DNA of 64,000 nt from Afipia sp. OHSU_II-C1 (GTDB lineage Bacteria; Pseudomonadota; Alphaproteobacteria; Rhizobiales; Xanthobacteraceae). The position numbers and the translations under genes were made by a program. The notes under the pieces were generated by a model. That model was not told where the DNA came from. It saw only the letters and a program-made list of their open reading frames with translations, and ran no database searches. This document shows positions 18,046-26,608 of this stretch, one piece after another (the stretch's first letter is position 1; the number at the start of each line of letters is the position of its first letter). The stretch covers positions 335,654 to 399,653 of the forward strand of contig NZ_APJI01000016.1 in assembly GCF_000497575.1 (NCBI RefSeq), read 5' to 3'.

Positions 18046-18381
18046 CTAGGCCATCGTGCCGGCATAACGCGGTAATTCCGCGGACTTGTCCGGTTTAAGC
18101 ACGCCCATCACGGCGCGCGCGTGTCCGAGGCTGATAACCGCTATGTCGCGGGTGGGCTGGCCGGCGCGCGGCTGCGCTTTCTCGATCAGCAACAGGCCGC
18201 CTTCCTCGTAAATTTTGACACTGCCCACACCGGTCCAGAGCGTTTCGCGGGCATCGAAGAAATCTTCAACGCTCTCCGTTGTGAATGCGATCTGTTCGAT
18301 CGCGAGTTTGTAGCCGAGGCGTTCGAAACGGCTGACGATGTCTGCATCGGACATTTTGATGCGTGTGCGGGGCAGGCTCAA
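18046..18381 (-). CDS. Hypothetical protein between the phn and pqq loci
   Basis: A 111-residue protein that I do not recognise. It is soluble, with no signal peptide or membrane segment, and has a mixed alpha/beta pattern: DADIVSRFERLGYKLAIEQI, then SVEDFFDARETLWTGVGSVKIYEEGG and LLLIEKAQP. The start is TTG at 18381, preceded by GGAGG nine bases upstream; an ATG at 18354 is the alternative. It faces the phn operon tail to tail (26 bases) and is divergent from pqqA. Coding quality looks real: clean codon use and a good ribosome site. Confidence 0.6.
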   Translation of the reverse strand: MSLPRTRIKMSDADIVSRFERLGYKLAIEQIAFTTESVEDFFDARETLWTGVGSVKIYEEGGLLLIEKAQPRAGQPTRDIAVISLGHARAVMGVLKPDKSAELPRYAGTMA

Positions 18382-18719
18382 CTTGGGTTTCCTCCCTACG
18401 GGTCAATGCGGGAGAGCGCCGTTGCTCGGTCCAAAGGTGCATCGATCAGGGTGCTTGTGCAAAGAATCGCGCCGTTCATGGCGTCGTTGTTGGCCCTAGG
18501 TTCAAGCGGACAGGTATCCAAGTAAAGCCCATTGTTTGGAAAATTATCCGGCGTCGTGCGGGCGGAACGGAAATTGTTGCGTTGCACACTCTCGAGGTGC
18601 GGTCACAAACTTGTGCCGGAGGCTCCAGAAAATGGATGACACCACCCCGAATGTCCGTGTTAGCCTCGGAGTCGGCGGTGGCGCAAAGTCCCGCCCGGAA
18701 TGGGAAGGAGACCAAGAAA
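18382..18719. other. 338-base gene-free region upstream of pqqA
   Basis: This region presumably holds the divergent promoters of the 18046-18381 gene and of pqqABCDE. I see a pqqA ribosome site (GGAAGGAGA, about 18704-18712). TTGTTTGG followed by AAAATTATCC around 18533-18547 is only loosely promoter-like. I see no convincing riboswitch, repeat or terminator. Confidence 0.4.
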
Positions 18720-18800
18720 ATGGCCTGGAAGACTCCAAAGATTGTCGAAGTCCCAGTTGGTATGGAAATCAACATGTACGCCTGCGCGGCGCGGAAGTAA
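18720..18800 (+). CDS. pqqA: Pyrroloquinoline quinone precursor peptide PqqA
   Basis: A 26-residue precursor, MAWKTPKIVEVPVGMEINMY followed by ACAARK. It has the conserved Glu16 and Tyr20 (E-x3-Y) that PqqE crosslinks to build PQQ. The sequence is classic for rhizobial/methylotroph PqqA, and the ribosome site GGAAGGAGA lies about 7 bases upstream. The gene is too short for most automatic callers. pqqB begins 176 bases later, a gap often seen where PqqA is expressed in excess. Confidence 0.97.
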   Translation: MAWKTPKIVEVPVGMEINMYACAARK

Positions 18801-18976
18801 GCCGCGTACCGCTATCAGTCCAGTAGCTGAGCTGTCCGGTTTGCGTCAGGAATTCTTCCCGTCGGGAGCGTTCCTGCGCGACGCCGGTTTTTCTTGCGTC
18901 TGTGACACCGAGTTCCGTGACGTGAGATATCGTCACGATGAAGTTCGGTCGCATTGATCGAGCGCGGAGCTTTTTT

Positions 18977-19900
18977 ATGCGCGTCGTCGTTCTTGGGGCT
19001 GCGGCGGGCGGCGGTGTTCCTCAATGGAATTGTAATTGCGAGGTCTGCCGCGCGGCCCGCGGCCCCCAGCCTGAACTGCAGGCGACCCAGGCCTCGATTG
19101 CCATAAGCGCCGACGGAGAGCACTGGTTTCTGATAAACGCCTCGCCTGACTTGCGCCAGCAGGTGATCGCGACGCCACAGCTTCATCCCAAGCCTGGCCA
19201 TCTCCGCCATAGCCCGATTTCCGGTGTTATCCTGACCAACGGCGAGGTCGATGCTGTGGCCGGGCTTTTGTCGCTCCGTGAGGGCTGGCCATTCACGATC
19301 TATGCCCATCAGCGCGTGCTTTCCGTTCTCAAGTCGAACAGCATTTTCAACGTGCTCGACGAGAAGCGGGTGCGGCGCCAGCCGATTGAGTTTGATACGG
19401 CGTTCGAACCCGTGCTTCCGGACGGGTCACCGTCGGGGCTCGAAATCCTGCCGTTTGCCGTGCCGGGTAAGCGCGCCTGGTATCTCGAAAGCGCGCCACA
19501 ACCTGAGAGCGACGAGCCCGGCGATACGCTCGGGTTGCGGATCGCAGACAAAAGAAGTGGAGAATATCTTTATTTTCTGGCGGCCTGCGCAGCACTCACT
19601 CCCGATTTGCGGCAGCGCCTTCAAGACGCGCCCCTGATCTTTTTCGACGGCACACTCTGGCGCGACGATGAGTTGATCGCGGCCGGACTGGGGGCAAAGA
19701 CCGGACAGCGCATGGGGCATATGGCGATGTCGGGGGAGAATGGCGCCCTCGCGGCGCTTGCGGACCTTGGCATCGCTCGCAAGATTTTTCTGCATATCAA
19801 CAATTCGAATCCGGTTCTGTTTCCTGACTCAGCGGAGCGCAAAGCGGCGGAAAAATCAGGGTGGCAGATTCCTTCGGACGGAATGGAGATCACCATTTGA
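18977..19900 (+). CDS. pqqB: PQQ biosynthesis protein PqqB
   Basis: A 307-residue metallo-beta-lactamase-fold protein acting late in PQQ synthesis (hydroxylation of the Glu-Tyr intermediate is proposed). It opens MRVVVLGAAAGGGVPQWNCN with the CNC-x2-C motif typical of PqqB, and later shows SGVILTNGEVDAVAGLL, FFDGTLWRDDEL and MGHMAMSGENGA. The start at 18977 matches the family N-terminus; frame sequence before it is excluded. The pqqC start overlaps its stop. Confidence 0.95.
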   Translation: MRVVVLGAAAGGGVPQWNCNCEVCRAARGPQPELQATQASIAISADGEHWFLINASPDLRQQVIATPQLHPKPGHLRHSPISGVILTNGEVDAVAGLLSLREGWPFTIYAHQRVLSVLKSNSIFNVLDEKRVRRQPIEFDTAFEPVLPDGSPSGLEILPFAVPGKRAWYLESAPQPESDEPGDTLGLRIADKRSGEYLYFLAACAALTPDLRQRLQDAPLIFFDGTLWRDDELIAAGLGAKTGQRMGHMAMSGENGALAALADLGIARKIFLHINNSNPVLFPDSAERKAAEKSGWQIPSDGMEITI

Positions 19901-20661
19901 TCGCAACGAGTGTGTTCGCATTGAAAGCAGGAACGCCGCTCGCTTCTGCGGAAGATCTTGAAGCGGCGCTGCGGCAGATTGGAGCAACGCGGTATCACAA
20001 TCTGCATCCCTTTCACCGGCTGTTACATGGCGGCAAATTGAACAAGGGGCAGGTGCAGGCCTGGGCGCTAAATCGCTACTATTATCAAAGTTCCATTCCC
20101 ATCAAGGACGCGGTGGTGATCTCGCGTTTCCGCGATCGCAACATCCGGCTCGAATGGCGGCACCGCATCGAAGATCACGACGGCGATATTGGCACCGAAG
20201 GTGGCATCGAGCGCTGGCTCAAGCTGACCGAAGGTCTCGGGCTGGACAGCGCTTATGTGGAATCCGCCGAAGGCATCCTTCCGGCGACGCGTTTCGCTGT
20301 CGATGCTTATGTTCATTTTGTTCGCGACAAGACGCCGCTGGAGGCGATTGCCTCGTCACTGACCGAACTGTTCGCGCCGAACCTGCACGAGGAGCGAATC
20401 TCGGGAATGCTCGCGCACTACGATTTCATCAATCCGAACATTATGAGCTACTTCAAGCGGCGAATGGAGCAGGCGCCGCGAGACGCGAACTTCGCGCTCG
20501 ATTTCGTCAAGCGCCATGCCTCTACACCGGAGGAGCGGGAAGCCGTCTGCAATGCGCTGATTTTCAAGACCAACGTGCTCTGGGTCCAGCTCGACGCGCT
20601 CTATCATGCATATGTCGATGGCCACATCCCGCCGGGCGCTTTCGTGCCGGAGCAGGGCTGA
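19897..20661 (+). CDS. pqqC: Pyrroloquinoline-quinone synthase PqqC
   Basis: A roughly 254-residue cofactorless oxidase performing the final eight-electron oxidation and ring closure to PQQ. It has RYHNLHPFHRLLHGGKLNKG, ALNRYYYQSSIPIKD, RIEDHDGD and the C-terminal WVQLDALYHAY. The start is uncertain: TTG at 19897 overlaps the pqqB TGA and is preferred. GTG at 19861 would overlap pqqB by 40 bases and GTG at 19912 would be slightly shorter. It overlaps pqqD by one base (TGATG). Confidence 0.94.
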   Translation: MIATSVFALKAGTPLASAEDLEAALRQIGATRYHNLHPFHRLLHGGKLNKGQVQAWALNRYYYQSSIPIKDAVVISRFRDRNIRLEWRHRIEDHDGDIGTEGGIERWLKLTEGLGLDSAYVESAEGILPATRFAVDAYVHFVRDKTPLEAIASSLTELFAPNLHEERISGMLAHYDFINPNIMSYFKRRMEQAPRDANFALDFVKRHASTPEEREAVCNALIFKTNVLWVQLDALYHAYVDGHIPPGAFVPEQG

Positions 20662-20975
20662 TGGCATTGCGAAGCCGCCGGATCGACATAACTGAAGAGA
20701 GCCGGCCTGTGCTGGCCCGGCATGCCAGACTCAAGTTTGATGAGGCCCGGCAGGTCTGGGTCATTTTGGTGCCGGAGCGGGTGCTAGCACCGGACGAGAT
20801 TGCAGTTGAAATCCTGCAGCTTTGCGACGGCGTACGCAGCGTGAATCAGATCATCGATGTGCTCGCTGCCAAATATGCCGCCGATCGTGGTACGATTGGC
20901 ACGGACGTTATCGCCATGCTGCGCGATCTCGCCGAGAAGGGTTTCCTTGCGGAGGCACGGGACACGAAACCATGA
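20661..20975 (+). CDS. pqqD: PQQ peptide chaperone PqqD
   Basis: A 104-residue RiPP recognition element that binds PqqA and presents it to the radical SAM enzyme PqqE. Features are the RPVLARHARLKFDEARQVWV strand region, VLAPDEIAVEILQLCDG, the winged-helix-like RSVNQIIDVLAAKY, and VIAMLRDLAEKGFL. ATG 20661 shares a base with the pqqC stop. PqqD and PqqE are separate genes here, not fused as in some methylotrophs. Confidence 0.95.
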   Translation: MALRSRRIDITEESRPVLARHARLKFDEARQVWVILVPERVLAPDEIAVEILQLCDGVRSVNQIIDVLAAKYAADRGTIGTDVIAMLRDLAEKGFLAEARDTKP

Positions 20976-22174
20976 GTCCGACGCTCACCGATGTTTCTCC
21001 TGTTCACGCCCGGCCGGTGGACGGACTGGCGGTTCTGGAGCAGCGCAAATCGCAGGCGGAGACGTTTGGAATTCCCCTGGCTGTTCTGGCGGAGCTGACG
21101 CATCGCTGCCCACTGCAGTGTCCGTACTGCTCGAACCCTGTGGAACTGGAGCGCGGCGGTGCGGAACTCACCACTGTCGAGTGGAAGCGAGTGCTGAGCG
21201 AACTCGCGGCCATTGGAGTGCTTCAGATTCATTTTTCCGGTGGTGAACCCACGGCGCGGAAGGATCTGGTGGAACTGGTTCAGCATGCGACCGATGTCGG
21301 CCTGTACACGAACCTCATCACCTCGGCTGTCCCGTTAACCAAGGACAAGCTTGCAGCTCTGGCCGATGCCGGACTTTGTCACGTGCAGATCAGCTTTCAG
21401 GGTAGCGAGCAGGGTGTGGCCGATCGCGTCGCCGGATTGAAGGATGCGCACGCCAGGAAGATCGATGTGGCAGGCTGGACGCGTGAACTCGGCTTGCCGC
21501 TGACGGTCAACGCCGTGATGCATCGCCAAAATTTGTTCCAGCTTGCTGATATCATCCAGATGGCGGTCGATCTCGATGCCGATCGGCTGGAAGTCGCCAA
21601 TGTGCAGTATTACGGCTGGGCGCTGAAAAACCGCGCTGCGTTGATGCCGACGATGGAACAGATCGAAGAGACCTCCCGGATCGTCGAGGAAGCCGAGGCG
21701 CGGCTGAAGGGCATTCTGGCTATCGACTACGTCGTCCCGGATTACTACGCGCTGCGTCCAAAGAAATGCATGGGCGGCTGGGGGCGGCAGTTCTTCAATA
21801 TCTCGCCGTCGGGCAAGATATTGCCATGTCATGCGGCGGAAACGATCACCGGTCTTGCGTTTGAATCTGTGCGGGACCATTCCATCGCGTGGATCTGGCA
21901 GAACTCGGAAGCGTTCAATCGCTATCGCGGCACAGGCTGGATGCCGGAGCCGTGCCAAAGCTGTGAATACAAGGAGATCGATTACGGCGGCTGCCGCTGT
22001 CAGGCATTCGCGCTGACTGGCAATGCCGGCAACACCGATCCGGCCTGCGCGTTGTCGCCGGCACACGAGCAAATTTTCAAGACTGCGATGAACGAAGCTG
22101 TCGGGGGTAACAGCCGCTTCGTCTATCGTAACTTTGCCGGCGGCACACCCGAGGCTGATACGCATGGGACCTGA
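20972..22174 (+). CDS. pqqE: PqqA peptide cyclase, radical SAM protein PqqE
   Basis: A 400-residue radical SAM/SPASM enzyme forming the Glu-Tyr C-C crosslink in PqqA. The radical SAM cluster motif is C46-x3-C50-x2-C53 (HRCPLQCPYCSNP), with a GGE-type motif in HFSGGEPTARKDL. The SPASM auxiliary-cluster cysteines lie in ILPCHAAET, EPCQSCEYKE, GGCRCQAF and DPACALSP. ATGA overlap with pqqD fixes the start at 20972. The end overlaps the downstream peptidase gene by 11 bases. Confidence 0.96.
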   Translation: MSPTLTDVSPVHARPVDGLAVLEQRKSQAETFGIPLAVLAELTHRCPLQCPYCSNPVELERGGAELTTVEWKRVLSELAAIGVLQIHFSGGEPTARKDLVELVQHATDVGLYTNLITSAVPLTKDKLAALADAGLCHVQISFQGSEQGVADRVAGLKDAHARKIDVAGWTRELGLPLTVNAVMHRQNLFQLADIIQMAVDLDADRLEVANVQYYGWALKNRAALMPTMEQIEETSRIVEEAEARLKGILAIDYVVPDYYALRPKKCMGGWGRQFFNISPSGKILPCHAAETITGLAFESVRDHSIAWIWQNSEAFNRYRGTGWMPEPCQSCEYKEIDYGGCRCQAFALTGNAGNTDPACALSPAHEQIFKTAMNEAVGGNSRFVYRNFAGGTPEADTHGT

Positions 22175-23144
22175 CTCTGCGGATGCACGCCCGTTGGGCA
22201 AGGCTGACAGGTTTGCGCCTCTGACTGCGCAGCATCTCGCGGCAGGTCAGGGCCATGAGCTTTATGTGGAGACTGTCGGCCGCGCTGACGGCATTCCGGC
22301 GGTCTATCTACATGGCGGCCCCGGCAGCGGTTGTCAGCCGGACCATCGCCGCTTGTTCGATCCTTTGCGGTTTCATGCGGTGCTGTTCGATCAACGAGGA
22401 GCAGGCAGGAGCCGTCCCAAGGGATCGCGCGAGGCCAATACGCTGCCGCATCTGATCGCAGATATGGAGCTTATTCGTAAAACGTTGGGCATCGAGCGAT
22501 GGCTGGTTGTCGGTGGGTCGTGGGGCGCGACTTTGGCCCTTGCCTATGCACAAATGCATCCGTCGCGCGTCAGCGGCATAGTGCTACGCGCGACCTTTCT
22601 CGGCACGCGAGAAGAGCTGGAATGGACATTTGTCGGTGGCTTGCGGCGCTTCTACCCTGATCTGAACGATGACTTTCTCAGCGTGCTGCCGCCGGACGAA
22701 CGCGACCAGCCGCTCGATGCGTACTGGCGGCGCATTCTCGATTCGGAGCCAGCCGTACACGGACCGGCGTCCCGCGCCTGGCACGACACCGAGCGCATTC
22801 TGTCGGAACACAAGCCTTCGAAAACAAGGCTCGATCTCGCCGCGGTAGCGAATGATGCACGCGGCCTTCCATCCTCGCCGTTCATGGAAGCGCATTACTT
22901 TCAAAACGGCTGCTTCATGAACCCCGGACAACTTTTGGAAAATGCCGGACGTCTGAAGGGCATTCCGGGAGTTGTCGTGCAAGGCCGCTACGACCTCCTG
23001 TGTCCGCCGTCGACTGCCCATGTGCTGCTAGCGGCATGGCCCGATGCCCAGCTACGAATGGTGGAGACCGCAGGGCACTCGCTGTACGATCCTGGGGTCA
23101 GGGGTGCCGTCGTTGCAGCCATCGAAGAGCTGTCACGCGCCTAG
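22164..23144 (+). CDS. Proline iminopeptidase-like S33 peptidase, coupled to pqqE
   Basis: A 326-residue alpha/beta-hydrolase of the proline iminopeptidase family, which removes N-terminal residues (often Pro) from short peptides. The oxyanion motif HGGPGSGCQPDH, nucleophile GGSWGATLAL, acid in QGRYDLLCPP and His in AGHSLYD complete the triad. The start at 22164 lies inside the end of pqqE, implying co-translation. Because no pqqF/G protease is in the window, it may trim or recycle PqqA-derived peptide. That is an inference from position; ordinary peptide catabolism is possible. Confidence 0.85.
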   Translation: MGPDSADARPLGKADRFAPLTAQHLAAGQGHELYVETVGRADGIPAVYLHGGPGSGCQPDHRRLFDPLRFHAVLFDQRGAGRSRPKGSREANTLPHLIADMELIRKTLGIERWLVVGGSWGATLALAYAQMHPSRVSGIVLRATFLGTREELEWTFVGGLRRFYPDLNDDFLSVLPPDERDQPLDAYWRRILDSEPAVHGPASRAWHDTERILSEHKPSKTRLDLAAVANDARGLPSSPFMEAHYFQNGCFMNPGQLLENAGRLKGIPGVVVQGRYDLLCPPSTAHVLLAAWPDAQLRMVETAGHSLYDPGVRGAVVAAIEELSRA

Positions 23145-23179
23145 CGGATAACAGTTCGTCTCGCTCACACGCGTGATGG

Positions 23180-23194
23180 GTGCGCGTCGCGCAC
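23180..23194. terminator. Possible bidirectional hairpin between converging genes
   Basis: GTGCGCG and CGCGCAC are perfect complements separated by one base, in the 52-base gap between the peptidase and the convergent cytochrome c gene. There is no U-run, so terminator function is doubtful. Confidence 0.25.
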
Positions 23195-23196
23195 GC

Positions 23197-23541
23197 TTAC
23201 TTTGGCAGCGTGACGTCGACCGTTATCCCGGAATACCAGGCAGCGAGATCTGCGATGTCGGCGTCCGATAGCGGTTTCGCTACAACATTCATATTCTCCT
23301 CCTTGCGCTCTTCGGAGCGGAAGGCTTTGAGTTGTTTTTCCAGATACATTGCAGGTGAACCCGCGATGTTGGGGGCCATAGGCATCTTGGAAACCCCGTC
23401 GATGCCGTGACAGGCCGCGCACATTTGCGCCTTCTTTCGTCCAGCCTTGGCGTCCCCCGCGGCCTGCGCTGTGACCACCCCGAGCAGAACCAGCAGGCCG
23501 GCCAGATATGGTCCGGTGTGTTTGTTTGGTTTTGATTGCAT
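23197..23541 (-). CDS. Periplasmic c-type cytochrome, class I
   Basis: A 114-residue monohaem cytochrome c. The signal peptide spans about residues 1-28 (basic start, LAGLLVLLGVVTAQA). The haem motif is CAACH at 41-45, and Met residues in KMPMAPNIAG or later supply the distal ligand. Length and PxxY/LxxYL-like segment (SPAMYLEKQL) fit small electron carriers. It follows the PQQ-type dehydrogenase by 73 bases on the same strand and is the likely electron acceptor of that enzyme. Confidence 0.9.
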   Translation of the reverse strand: MQSKPNKHTGPYLAGLLVLLGVVTAQAAGDAKAGRKKAQMCAACHGIDGVSKMPMAPNIAGSPAMYLEKQLKAFRSEERKEENMNVVAKPLSDADIADLAAWYSGITVDVTLPK

Positions 23542-23614
23542 GAACTGCTTTTCTTGTTGCTGGATCGGCTCTGCCGTGAACCGGAGAGCTGGTTCACGGC
23601 AGGCGACGTGTCCC

Positions 23615-24892
23615 TTACTTCTCTTCGTAGGTGATACGATACAGCGCGCCGGCGAGATCGTCCGACACCAGAAGTGAGCCGTCGCGCAGCGTTGCGACGT
23701 CTACCGGGCGACCGGTGTATTCGCCATCCGGCGTCAACCAGCCAGAAGCAAAGACTTCGGTCTTGTCCGCGCTGCCGTCAGGTTTGAGCGACGTGAACAT
23801 GATGCGTGCGCCGATCGGGTCCGTGCGATTCCACGACCCGTGCTGGGCGGAGAAGATGCCGCCACGGTACTTCGCCGGGAAAGATTTGCCGTTGTAGAAG
23901 ATCATGCCGAGGTCAGCGGCATGGGCGTCCATCTCCACTTCAGGATAGACCACATTGGCGGGCGGAGTATCGGCCTTGTATTCAACGGTGCGAACCTTGC
24001 CGCCGCCGAAATAGGGGAAGCCGAAGTTCTGCCCGGCTTGGGTGATGCGGTTCAACTCGCCGGGAGGGATGTTGTCGCCCATTCCGTCGACCTGATTGTC
24101 CGTAAACCAGAGCTGGTTATTCTTTTGATTGAAATCCATGCCGACCGAGTTGCGGATGCCGGTGGCATAGACTTCGCGGTTCTTGCCGTCCTGATCCATT
24201 CTGATGATCCCGCCAATGCCATTCTTCGCGAAGCCATCGAGCTTGTTCTTCGCCGGCACGTTGAAAGGCTGTCCCAGCGAGATGTAAATCTTGTTGTCGG
24301 CCCCGACGCGGCAAACGCGCGCTGTGTGGTTGAAGCTTTCGTCCTCTTTCGGGATCAACTCGCCCTGAGGGACGATGACGGCCACTGCGATGTCGGGGCT
24401 TTCATAGAAGAATTCTGCCGCCGGGAAGTTGAGAACGCGATTCTGTTCGACAACGAAGAGGAAGCCATCCTTGGAGAAGCAGACGCCATTCGGAATGGTG
24501 AAATTCACTGAAGGCGCGAACTCCTTCACTTCTTCCGCAAAGCCAGCCTTGCCGCGGTCGGTCACCGCATAGACCTTGCTCTTCCGCGTCCCGACGAACG
24601 TCACGACGCCTTGCGGTCCTACGGCAATATGCCGCGCGTCTGGCACGAGCGCATACAGACTGATCTTGAAGCCGGGCGGTAGTTTGATCTTGGCAAGGTT
24701 CGCCTTGATCGCGTCGACCTTGCGGCCCGTCTGCGGAACAGTCGGAATTTCCGTAACGCCTGTTTTCTGAAAATTACCGAGCTTGTCGAGGTTGTTGTTT
24801 GGCGACTGAGCTGACGCCGAAATCGCCGAAGCGCAAAGAAACGCTGCGGCAGCAACCGAATTCAGGGCATGATGTTTGAAAGCGTAAAACAT
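23615..24892 (-). CDS. PQQ-dependent sugar dehydrogenase (sorbosone/glucose-dehydrogenase-like), periplasmic
   Basis: A 425-residue secreted beta-propeller oxidoreductase of the soluble GDH/L-sorbosone dehydrogenase family. The signal peptide is residues 1-28 (AFLCASAISASAQ). Family features are LPPGFKISLYALVPDARHIA, PNGVCFSKDGFLFVVEQNRVL, IRNSVGMDFNQKNNQLWFTDN, GELNRITQAGQNFGFPYFGG and GSWNRTDPIGARIM. The start at 24892 puts a normal signal peptide first; earlier frame codons are not hydrophobic. It adjoins the pqq operon (convergent) and precedes a cytochrome c, so it probably oxidises a sugar or aldehyde with PQQ and passes electrons to that cytochrome. The substrate is unknown. Confidence 0.85.
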   Translation of the reverse strand: MFYAFKHHALNSVAAAAFLCASAISASAQSPNNNLDKLGNFQKTGVTEIPTVPQTGRKVDAIKANLAKIKLPPGFKISLYALVPDARHIAVGPQGVVTFVGTRKSKVYAVTDRGKAGFAEEVKEFAPSVNFTIPNGVCFSKDGFLFVVEQNRVLNFPAAEFFYESPDIAVAVIVPQGELIPKEDESFNHTARVCRVGADNKIYISLGQPFNVPAKNKLDGFAKNGIGGIIRMDQDGKNREVYATGIRNSVGMDFNQKNNQLWFTDNQVDGMGDNIPPGELNRITQAGQNFGFPYFGGGKVRTVEYKADTPPANVVYPEVEMDAHAADLGMIFYNGKSFPAKYRGGIFSAQHGSWNRTDPIGARIMFTSLKPDGSADKTEVFASGWLTPDGEYTGRPVDVATLRDGSLLVSDDLAGALYRITYEEK

Positions 24893-25087
24893 GATTTTGT
24901 CCTCCCGGCAGGGTGTCATTTTTGGCGTTTTACGGGGTGAGAGCCTATCGCAGGTTTGCGCCGGCGCAAGACGACCTGCGCGTAAAATCATTCTGGCGGC
25001 GCAGCATGGAAAATTCTATCGCGTGATTGTGATTTGCGATTGCAGCCCAGCGGCGGTGTCGGCGCGGCATGACCGGTCGTGAAGCAA

Positions 25088-25115
25088 AAAGGCCGCCCGG
25101 TGCGGGGCGGCCTTT
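25088..25115 (-). terminator. Rho-independent terminator of the phytase-like gene
   Basis: Perfect 11-bp arms AAAGGCCGCCC and GGGCGGCCTTT around a 6-base loop; read on the minus strand the stem ends in TTTTT. It lies 24 bases beyond the stop of the gene at 25139-26491. Confidence 0.85.
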
Positions 25116-25138
25116 CATTGCGTTTGTTAAAATTGAAA

Positions 25139-26491
25139 TCAGCGGGCCTTCAGGAACTCCGCAACATTCAGCAGCACGAACTCGTTGTCGTCAGCCTTGT
25201 TGGGCTCACGGCTCGTGGAGAATGGCAGATTGTTATCGTTGCCGACGATGATGTGGGTCTGATCGACGATATCGACGTTTTCGATCGTCCAGAACGGGAA
25301 GGTAAGGGCGCCATTGTTCAGCGGCTTGCGCGCCTTCTTGTCAGGATCGGCGATCTTCATCAGGTCGATATAGCCGATCTTGCGAACCGGGCCGTTTGCA
25401 TTGGCGTCTGTCATTTCGATCTTGTAGACGCGCTTGAACTTGGCGAGATCGTGGAAGCAGTCTGGCTTCTTCGGACCCTCGCAAGCCTTGTCGGCGGTGC
25501 CTTCGCCGTTATCGCGCTCGATGATCATCGCAGTGGTCGCATCGATCATGTTGAAATCGCCGATCGCGAGGCCATTGCTCTCGAGCACATACTTCCAGTG
25601 ACGGCCGGTCCACTTGCCTGCGCCGACATCGAACTCGAGAATGCGCAGATATTCCTTGCCCTCAGCGGTCTTTTCCCAGTCCTTCTTCTCGGCGTCCCAG
25701 GCCGGGCCTTCGAGCAGCGGATAAAGGAACTTGCCGTCCGGAGAGGCGGCCATGCCCTCGTAACCCTTCGAGCGGCGGATGTTGAAGGCCACCGGGGTGG
25801 TCGGGGTCGCTGGCGACGTGATCGCATAGTGGTCGGGCGAGCGGGCGGGCTTGCCATCGATTTCGGTTTCGAACACGGCCTCGACCTTGCCGGTGCGATC
25901 GGCACGGATCAGGTAGGGACCGAATTCGTCGCCGATCCAGATCTTGTCGCCGATCGGCTGGAAGCTCTCGGTATCGAAGTCCGAGCCGGTCAGGTAGCGG
26001 GATTCCGTGCCTTCGTTGGCGATGCGGAAAGGCACCTTCTTGTCGGGATCGCGCAGGAAGACGGTGGAGACACGCTCAACCGCGCCTTTGGTCCAGTCGA
26101 TGCGGTAGTTGTTCAGGAAGAGCATGGCGTCCGGCGAGTTCGCCTTGCTACCGAAGCCGTTGTCCGAGATCACCCAGAACGTGCCATCAGCGGCTTTCTT
26201 GATTCCGGAGTGGCCCTGCAAGGGCTGGCCCTTGAACGGCAACTTGACGCCAGTCGGGCGGTCGAAGGATTTACCCTCGACGCTGCCGATGGCATCGACG
26301 CGGGTGCCGGTGGTGAACTTGCCGGAAACCTTCAGGTCCGCGGGGGCATCCGCGGGGGCTTCGACAAAGGACTCGGCAGGCATCACGGCGTGGCCGGCAA
26401 GGGTGGCGGGGAAGGCTTGACCGGATGTTTGAGCCGCCGCGAGACCGGGCAGAGCGGTCAGTGCGAGCAACGACAATGTAGCAATGCGCAT
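25139..26491 (-). CDS. Secreted esterase-like activity of phytase family protein
   Basis: A 450-residue exported protein with signal peptide LSLLALTALPGLAAAQ (about residues 6-21) and a phytase-like six-bladed propeller domain. Visible blades include LQGHSGIKKAADGTFWVISD, NGFGSKANSPDAMLFLNNYR, IWIGDEFGPYLIRADRTG, YEGMAASPDGKFLYPLLEG and AMIIERDNGEG. Acidic loops may bind Ca2+. Family members are annotated as esterases or phytases but most are untested, so a phosphate-ester substrate is only a guess. It has its own terminator at 25088-25115. An antisense open frame over the same region is not considered real. Confidence 0.82.
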   Translation of the reverse strand: MRIATLSLLALTALPGLAAAQTSGQAFPATLAGHAVMPAESFVEAPADAPADLKVSGKFTTGTRVDAIGSVEGKSFDRPTGVKLPFKGQPLQGHSGIKKAADGTFWVISDNGFGSKANSPDAMLFLNNYRIDWTKGAVERVSTVFLRDPDKKVPFRIANEGTESRYLTGSDFDTESFQPIGDKIWIGDEFGPYLIRADRTGKVEAVFETEIDGKPARSPDHYAITSPATPTTPVAFNIRRSKGYEGMAASPDGKFLYPLLEGPAWDAEKKDWEKTAEGKEYLRILEFDVGAGKWTGRHWKYVLESNGLAIGDFNMIDATTAMIIERDNGEGTADKACEGPKKPDCFHDLAKFKRVYKIEMTDANANGPVRKIGYIDLMKIADPDKKARKPLNNGALTFPFWTIENVDIVDQTHIIVGNDNNLPFSTSREPNKADDNEFVLLNVAEFLKAR

Positions 26492-26608
26492 GTAATCCTC
26501 CTTGAAGACATGCGCTGCTTGTCGGTGTTCTGTGTGTCAGTGCCGTTACGTCGGCGTGACACTTCGATAACTGTAAACGTCTTTTCCGTGCCGTATTGTC
26601 GCGGGGGC

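Noticed and set aside
18977..19900. Possible phnP (metallo-beta-lactamase fold) near the phn operon
   Set aside because: The GGGVPQWNCN start and position between pqqA and pqqC identify pqqB.
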